From assembly GCA_027491155.1 (NCBI GenBank), contig JAIXWR010000044.1, positions 1-64,000 of the forward strand: a stretch of 64,000 nt of DNA, read 5' to 3'. Positions within the stretch are counted from its first letter, which is position 1. Every line of letters starts with the position of its first letter. This stretch comes from Verrucomicrobiaceae bacterium (lineage in GTDB: Bacteria; Verrucomicrobiota; Verrucomicrobiia; Verrucomicrobiales; Akkermansiaceae). Both the position numbers and the translations under genes were made by a program. The notes under the pieces are model-generated. The model ran no database searches, was not told the origin of the DNA, and saw nothing but the letters and a program-made list of their open reading frames with translations. This document shows positions 59,864 to 64,000 of this stretch, one piece after another.

Positions 59864-60393
59864 TTTTCCCAAGCGGTGTAGGTGACCTGGAAGTTCAGGG
59901 TGGAGGTCGAGGAGGAGCTGGGGTCGATCTTGAGCTCCTGGAGCTGGAGCTGGGGCATCCGGGTTTCCAGCTCGATGAAGGCTTTCTGGACGGAGCGGAA
60001 GGTGCCGCGGAAGGCGAGCTTGACCTGGGAGGAGTTCTGCGCCGAAGCGGTGGCGAAGCCGGCGCTGCCGGAGGGGCGCTCGAACATCGTCTGGGTGAAC
60101 TCCTTGGCCGGGAGCATGTCGCCGATTTCCTTCAGGTGGGAAGTGATGGAGTTCGCGGTTTCCTGCGACATCTGGCTGGTCCAGCGCTCGACGTGCGGGC
60201 GCTTCTTGCTGACCTGGGCCTCGATGCCGAGGGCGCCGATCCGGTTGTTCTCGGCGCTCTTGTAGAGCGTTTGCTTCTGCTGGAACGAGGCGGCGGCCTT
60301 CGATTTGACAGCGATCCCGATGCCGACGATCGCGGCGCATGCCACGAACGGCAGGACGAAACCGAAAAGGACGATGGATTGGCGGTAGAACAT
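59860..60393 (-). CDS. PilO/GspM-like inner-membrane protein
   Basis: A 177-residue protein with one N-terminal transmembrane helix (about 8-28, VLFGFVLPFVACAAIVGIGIAV), a coiled-coil-like stretch (about 30-85), and a small periplasmic alpha/beta domain ending in LNFQVTYTAWEK. This layout matches PilO and GspM. The periplasmic part has the pattern KLAFRGTFRSVQKAFIELETRMPQLQLQELKI, as in the ferredoxin-like domain of PilO. It overlaps the PilP-like gene by 4 bases and begins 25 bases after the GspL-like gene. Sequence identity to named PilO is too weak to see directly. Confidence 0.75.
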   Translation of the reverse strand: MFYRQSIVLFGFVLPFVACAAIVGIGIAVKSKAAASFQQKQTLYKSAENNRIGALGIEAQVSKKRPHVERWTSQMSQETANSITSHLKEIGDMLPAKEFTQTMFERPSGSAGFATASAQNSSQVKLAFRGTFRSVQKAFIELETRMPQLQLQELKIDPSSSSTSTLNFQVTYTAWEK

Positions 60394-60418
60394 GGCGGGA
60401 AGGGGGTTTCGACGGAAC

Positions 60419-62206
60419 TCAGGGGGCCTTGGCGGAGGTCACCGCCATCGCGTCGGAGGATTCGAAGCGCTGCTGGATGGTGAGGTCGAAGGAGTAGGGA
60501 TAGGTCGATTCGTCCAAGCGCGAGCTTTCGTCGATCGGCGCGGGACGATAGTTGCCGTTTTCCAAGGTGCGGACGTTGACCACCAGGCTGCGGCTCGGGA
60601 GATCGGTCCGGAAGGAGGCGTTGCCGGTCAGGCTCGCCACGCCGTTGAAGATCGACGAGATGCCATCCCGGCTGTTGAGGATCGCGAGGCGCTCCAGCGC
60701 TTCCTCGCGGGCCAGTCCGGTGATTTTCCATTCGCGGACGAAGCCGACCTTTGCCTGCCCGGGAGCGCTGTCGGGGCGCGCCGTGTGGTTGAAGGTCTTG
60801 GCGAGGAATCCGCTCTTGTCCGGGAAAAGTCCACCGAGCAGTTCCATCGATGCCCAGGCCTTGGAGCGGTCTTCAAGGAGGTTGTCCCAGTGATCGAGAC
60901 GCGCCCGTTCGGTGGCCAGGAAGGCGAGGCGCTGCTGCTGCGACTGGGCGGTTTTCGCGTCGAAGGCCCACTCGGGCTTGCGGATCATGTCGACCATCTG
61001 CAAGCCGGTCCACGCCAGCGCCAGCACACCCGCGGAAGCGAAAGCGAGCCGGGCATAGCGCGCCGAACGGAGCAGCTTCATTTCGCCGCGGGTCGGATAG
61101 ACTTCGGCGGCTTCCTTGGCCACGGGCAGGAAGTCCTGGACCGCCCAGCCGTCCCCGCGAAGCACGGTGAAGGTGTGGGAAGAAGCCAGCGGGCTCGACG
61201 GTGTCGTGGCGAGGGCCGTCGCGATCATCGGCTCCGGGCAACCTTCGCCGGAGGATGCGGCATGGTAGGGAGTGCCCGACCAATCGATCTCGTGGATCGA
61301 TGCGGCGGGGAACACCAGCTGGAGATCGGCCGCAAGCTGGGGATCGGCCTGGTCGCCGATGGTCAGAAGGAAGACCTCTGGATCCGAAAGCTCCAGTGCG
61401 GCGGCGGTGGTGGATGCCGCGTGGCGGAGATTGGTGGGGCGGCGCTGGCCGCGATGCTGGAGGGTGCGGAGGAGCCGGAGATCGCCGTGCTCGTTGAAGA
61501 AGGCCAGCAGGGTGAAGCGGGGATAGGGCAGCACCGCGATCAGCGGGCGGGTGATCTCGTCCTGCTTGAGATCGGGCAGTGCGAGCAGGGTCACCATCGG
61601 CGCGCTGATGCCGCGCGTGACGATCGGAAAGTTGCGGGCTTCGCCGTGTTTGCGGAGTTCGTCGATGAAGCCGGCCCAATGGCGGCTGATGCACACGGTG
61701 GTCGCGATCGCCTCGCTGCCGGCGGCAGGATATGGGACCAGCCGCCAGCTGGATTCGGTCGCGGAGACCGAGGAGTCGTCGAGGATCGACTTGGGATCGG
61801 ATTCGATCGTATGGCGGAGTTCGGCCAGGGCGCCCGGGTTGTCGAGTTCGGGCTTGAGTTCGGAAGTGGCGAACTCGTCGGCGATGTGGAGGATGACCCC
61901 GATGGCCTGGGTTCCCGATTTCCGGGCGGAGTCAATCACCTGGTCCGCGAAGGCCGGCACCTGCGCCAGGTCGGTGGCGATGGATTCGTGCAGCACCGGA
62001 CCGGCGGTCCACTGGCTGGAGCGGCGGTCGAAAAGGAAAGAGTCGAGGCGGTTGCCATCGACGCGGAGGTGGAGCTGGAGGTCCAGCTCAAGGGCGCTCT
62101 GGTACCAGGCGGGATTCGCGGCACGGCTGGTGCCGCGCAGGATCGAGCCTGCCTGGCGGAAGCGCTGGAGGGGGTTGAGACCCGCGGGATGTTGGTAGGC
62201 GACCAA
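60419..62206 (-). CDS. GspL-like protein: PilM-like cytoplasmic domain fused to PilN-like domain
   Basis: A 595-residue protein with one transmembrane helix near residues 384-404 (RLAFASAGVLALAWTGLQM). The part before it (about 380 residues) lies in the cytoplasm and resembles the actin-like PilM/GspL fold (LTIGDQADPQLAADL, LDLQLHLRVD). The part after it is periplasmic with a coiled start and a PilN-like domain (FVREWKITGLAREEALERLAIL and SRSLVVNVRTLEN). It thus combines roles of PilM and PilN as in GspL of type II systems. The start is a TTG at 62206; no ATG is available in frame before a stop. It lies 141 bases after the pilin stop. Confidence 0.75.
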   Translation of the reverse strand: MVAYQHPAGLNPLQRFRQAGSILRGTSRAANPAWYQSALELDLQLHLRVDGNRLDSFLFDRRSSQWTAGPVLHESIATDLAQVPAFADQVIDSARKSGTQAIGVILHIADEFATSELKPELDNPGALAELRHTIESDPKSILDDSSVSATESSWRLVPYPAAGSEAIATTVCISRHWAGFIDELRKHGEARNFPIVTRGISAPMVTLLALPDLKQDEITRPLIAVLPYPRFTLLAFFNEHGDLRLLRTLQHRGQRRPTNLRHAASTTAAALELSDPEVFLLTIGDQADPQLAADLQLVFPAASIHEIDWSGTPYHAASSGEGCPEPMIATALATTPSSPLASSHTFTVLRGDGWAVQDFLPVAKEAAEVYPTRGEMKLLRSARYARLAFASAGVLALAWTGLQMVDMIRKPEWAFDAKTAQSQQQRLAFLATERARLDHWDNLLEDRSKAWASMELLGGLFPDKSGFLAKTFNHTARPDSAPGQAKVGFVREWKITGLAREEALERLAILNSRDGISSIFNGVASLTGNASFRTDLPSRSLVVNVRTLENGNYRPAPIDESSRLDESTYPYSFDLTIQQRFESSDAMAVTSAKAP

Positions 62207-62266
62207 GGGATGAAGGGTGTAAGGGTGCGAACATCGGCGGGGGGAGAAAGGGGTGGGGGAGAGGGA

Positions 62267-62298
62267 GGTCTCCCGCCCGCCGGAGCGGGCGGGAGACC
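62267..62298 (-). other. Perfect 14-base-pair hairpin between pilin and gspL-like genes
   Basis: Arms 62267-62280 (GGTCTCCCGCCCGC) and 62285-62298 are exact complements with a 4-base loop. On the minus strand it lies about 50 bases after the pilin stop and is followed by a C/T-rich tract with no T-run. It could stop some transcripts or protect the 3' end of the pilin message, giving more pilin than downstream proteins. Confidence 0.75.
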
Positions 62299-62347
62299 GA
62301 GGCTGGATCCGGAGCTCAACCTTGCGGGACGCTCCGGAAAGAGCGGA

Positions 62348-62788
62348 TTACCAGTCGTCGGTGGTGCCGGCGGTCGGCATGTAGTCGGCGGCGTCGGTGC
62401 CGGTGACGGTGAGGTAGAGGGTGCCCACGGCGGGGATCACGGTCGGAGCGGTGATCGTGTAGGCGTAACCGGTGCCGGCGGGGTGGTTGCTGCCGGTGGC
62501 GGGCACGATGGTCGGGTCGTTCTCGATGAACTTGCCGGCACCGAAGATGTCGGCCTGGAGCGTGCCAACGGTGTCGCCGGCGTTCTTGCCGTTCATGTTC
62601 GCGTACGAGCGCACGGCCTGCTGGACGTTGCGGATCGTCAGGATCGAAGCGGCACGGTCGGAACCCTTCTTCCAGGCGCGGGCGCCGATGAAGAGGATCG
62701 AGATCAGGGAGAGCAAGACGAGGATGACGACCGTCAGTTCGAGGAGGGTCATGCCGCTTGCGCGCTTGGTGTTACGTGTCAGTTTCAT
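62348..62788 (-). CDS. Type IV pilin/pseudopilin, probable major subunit
   Basis: A 146-residue prepilin with leader MKLTRNTKRASG and cleavage site G|MTLLELTVVILVLLSLISIL, including Glu5. The first residue after cleavage is Met, not Phe, as in many type IVb and some GspG proteins. The globular part has a small amount of Tyr/Thr/Gly-rich beta structure (TGYAYTITAPTVIPAVGTLYLTVTGTD). It is the first gene of the core assembly part and is followed by a strong hairpin that may raise its expression. These points suggest it is the major subunit. The ATG at 62788 is the only sensible start. Confidence 0.9.
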   Translation of the reverse strand: MKLTRNTKRASGMTLLELTVVILVLLSLISILFIGARAWKKGSDRAASILTIRNVQQAVRSYANMNGKNAGDTVGTLQADIFGAGKFIENDPTIVPATGSNHPAGTGYAYTITAPTVIPAVGTLYLTVTGTDAADYMPTAGTTDDW

Positions 62789-62853
62789 GTGTGGTGTGTT
62801 GTATCTGGGTGTGTTTCTTGTTTGTCTTGTCGGATGGAGAGCGCCCGGATGAA

Positions 62854-64000
62854 TCAGAGAATCTCGGATTCGTCGCGGTTCATTCGTGCGTTCTCGAAAG
62901 TGTGTTCGGTGATGAGGCCCTGGCGCATCAGGCGGCGCAGGTTTGCGTCCCACTCGATGTTGCCGGCGCGGCGGATGACGTCCTCCAGCGAGCGGGCGCC
63001 GCCGTCGTAGTTGGCGATCGCGGAAGCCACGGCGTCGTCGTTGTTCTGGAGGAACTCGTAGGTGAGGACCCGGCGGTTGATGCCGTTGAGGAGTCCCTGG
63101 GAGTGGATGAAGATCAGGATCTCGGAGAGGCGGGAAAGGATCGAAAGATGGTTCTCCTTCGGGTAGAGTTCGAGGATACGGCCGATGGTTTTGACCGCGC
63201 CGGTGGTGTGCAGCGTGGAGAGCACGAGGTGACCGGTCTGGGCGGCTTCCATGCAGGTTTCCATCGCCTCGCGGTCGCGGATTTCCCCGAGCAGGATGAC
63301 GTGGGGCGCCTTGCGGAGCACGTCCTTGAGACCCTGCCGGTAGGAGTGGACGTCGCGGCCGACTTCCTGCTGGGTGACCACGCTCGGGCACGGAATCCGG
63401 CGTCCCGGATACTCGGGATCCTCCATGTCGTCCGGATACTGGTATTCGATCGGATCCTCGACGGTGACGATGTGCTTGCCGTGGTTCCGGCGCAGCCAGT
63501 CGATGAGGGCGGCGAGGGTGGTGGACTTGCCTGAGCCGGTGGGCCCGGTGACGAGGCATAGTCCCGCCCGCTTCTGGACGGCCATCCGGAGCACCGAATT
63601 GGTATCGGGGTCGATGCCGAGGCTTTCGAGCTCCGGGATGTAATCGTTGAGGATACGGCAGGTGACGCCGAGGCCGGACGAGCTGAGGTGGGCCTGGATA
63701 CGGAGGCGACCGGAGCGTTCACCGTTGGCGCCCATCGGGATGCCGTCGCAGGAGAAGTCCGCCACCTTGCGCTCCGCAAAGTCGCGGATGGCGTTGGCGA
63801 TCTTGTCCTCGACGCGCTGGGTGAGGTTGCTGTCTTCCCCGAAGCCGTGGCTGGCGCTTTCGCGGTGGGTGATGAGTTCCTTGAGGATCTCATCCATGTG
63901 GCGGCTGCTGAGGGTGCCGAGGAAATCGAGCTTCTCCACGCCCTTGTTGGTGTGGATGTAGACCGGACGGCCGGAGCGCATCTGGATGTCCGAAACGCGG
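62854..64000 (-). CDS. pilT: PilT-like ATPase (5' end outside window)
   Basis: The C-terminal and central part (at least 382 residues) of a twitching-type ATPase. Visible parts: a PAS-like N-terminal region (SDIQMRSGRPVYIH), Walker A GPTGSGKSTT, an Asp box (VEDPIEYQY), Walker B ILLGEIRD and a His box (TGHLVLSTLHTTGAVKT), as in PilT. It lacks the tetracysteine of GspE. The frame is open to the right edge, so the start is beyond base 64000. A PilT partner for the GspE-type ATPase would allow a retractable fiber. It lies 65 bases before the pilin gene. Confidence 0.9.
   Translation of the reverse strand, partial: RVSDIQMRSGRPVYIHTNKGVEKLDFLGTLSSRHMDEILKELITHRESASHGFGEDSNLTQRVEDKIANAIRDFAERKVADFSCDGIPMGANGERSGRLRIQAHLSSSGLGVTCRILNDYIPELESLGIDPDTNSVLRMAVQKRAGLCLVTGPTGSGKSTTLAALIDWLRRNHGKHIVTVEDPIEYQYPDDMEDPEYPGRRIPCPSVVTQQEVGRDVHSYRQGLKDVLRKAPHVILLGEIRDREAMETCMEAAQTGHLVLSTLHTTGAVKTIGRILELYPKENHLSILSRLSEILIFIHSQGLLNGINRRVLTYEFLQNNDDAVASAIANYDGGARSLEDVIRRAGNIEWDANLRRLMRQGLITEHTFENARMNRDESEIL

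Noticed and set aside
1-64000. tRNA, rRNA, riboswitch, phage or integrase
   Set aside because: I saw none of their conserved sequences. Base composition and gene style look even along the window, without a clear island.

Overview
The window is a GC-rich (roughly two-thirds G+C by eye), gene-dense bacterial chromosome segment. It most likely comes from a Verrucomicrobiota member of the Luteolibacter/Haloferula kind. The basis is a set of family traits: PEP-CTERM proteins built of autotransporter-associated beta-strand repeats, a ThuA/PVC-type dehydrogenase with a C-terminal heme domain, giant quinoprotein/cytochrome c proteins, a DUF4407 protein, and a type IV pilus/type II secretion-like locus resembling the Akkermansia Amuc_1098-1102 cluster. 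The genus is inference.

Layout. 1-4.4 kb: the 3' part of a PEP-CTERM beta-strand protein, then sugar-nucleotide genes (manC, an RmlD-like reductase), a small membrane protein and an SH3 lipoprotein, closed by a terminator. 4.5-6.3 kb: a divergent pair, peroxiredoxin and avtA. 6.3-6.8 kb: non-coding nested inverted repeats. 6.8-22.9 kb: an unbroken minus-strand run. In transcription order it holds a DEDDh exonuclease, a histidine kinase and response regulator with overlapping ends, a heme-linked type II copper monooxygenase, a redoxin lipoprotein, two tandem paralogous beta-strand proteins, a giant LamG/quinoprotein/cytochrome c protein, kdsD and an HExxH membrane protein. 23.2-29.4 kb: a secreted toroid-like protein and the ThuA-PVC dehydrogenase. 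29.5-34.6 kb: a methyltransferase and a 1389-residue beta-strand protein. 34.7-42 kb: RNase Z, DUF4407, a dGTPase-like HD protein, RecQ and an SRAP protein. 42.2-50.2 kb: a second giant quinoprotein/cytochrome, a YwlE-type phosphatase and an RpiB-SHMT fusion. 50.2-64 kb: a minus-strand pilus/secretion operon running off the right edge.

The operon holds a PilT-like ATPase, a pilin, a GspL-like (PilM+PilN) protein, PilO-like and PilP-like proteins, a secretin, GspE/PilB, GspF, a second pilin and six proteins I do not recognise. Many of its genes overlap by 1-8 bases, so they are probably translated together. Two GC-rich hairpins between its genes may adjust the relative output of parts of the operon.

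The strongest leads are: (i) the RpiB-SHMT fusion next to a YwlE-type phosphatase, which matches the ywlE-rpiB-glyA gene order of Bacillus; (ii) a cytochrome-fused copper monooxygenase that keeps all recognisable PHM copper ligands, next to its own two-component system; (iii) a recurring C-terminal DxDGDG plus beta-sandwich cassette on three large secreted proteins, two of which otherwise resemble PEP-CTERM proteins; (iv) the pilus/secretion locus; and (v) several unrelated families of intergenic inverted repeats. No rRNA, tRNA, CRISPR array, transposase or integrase was seen.
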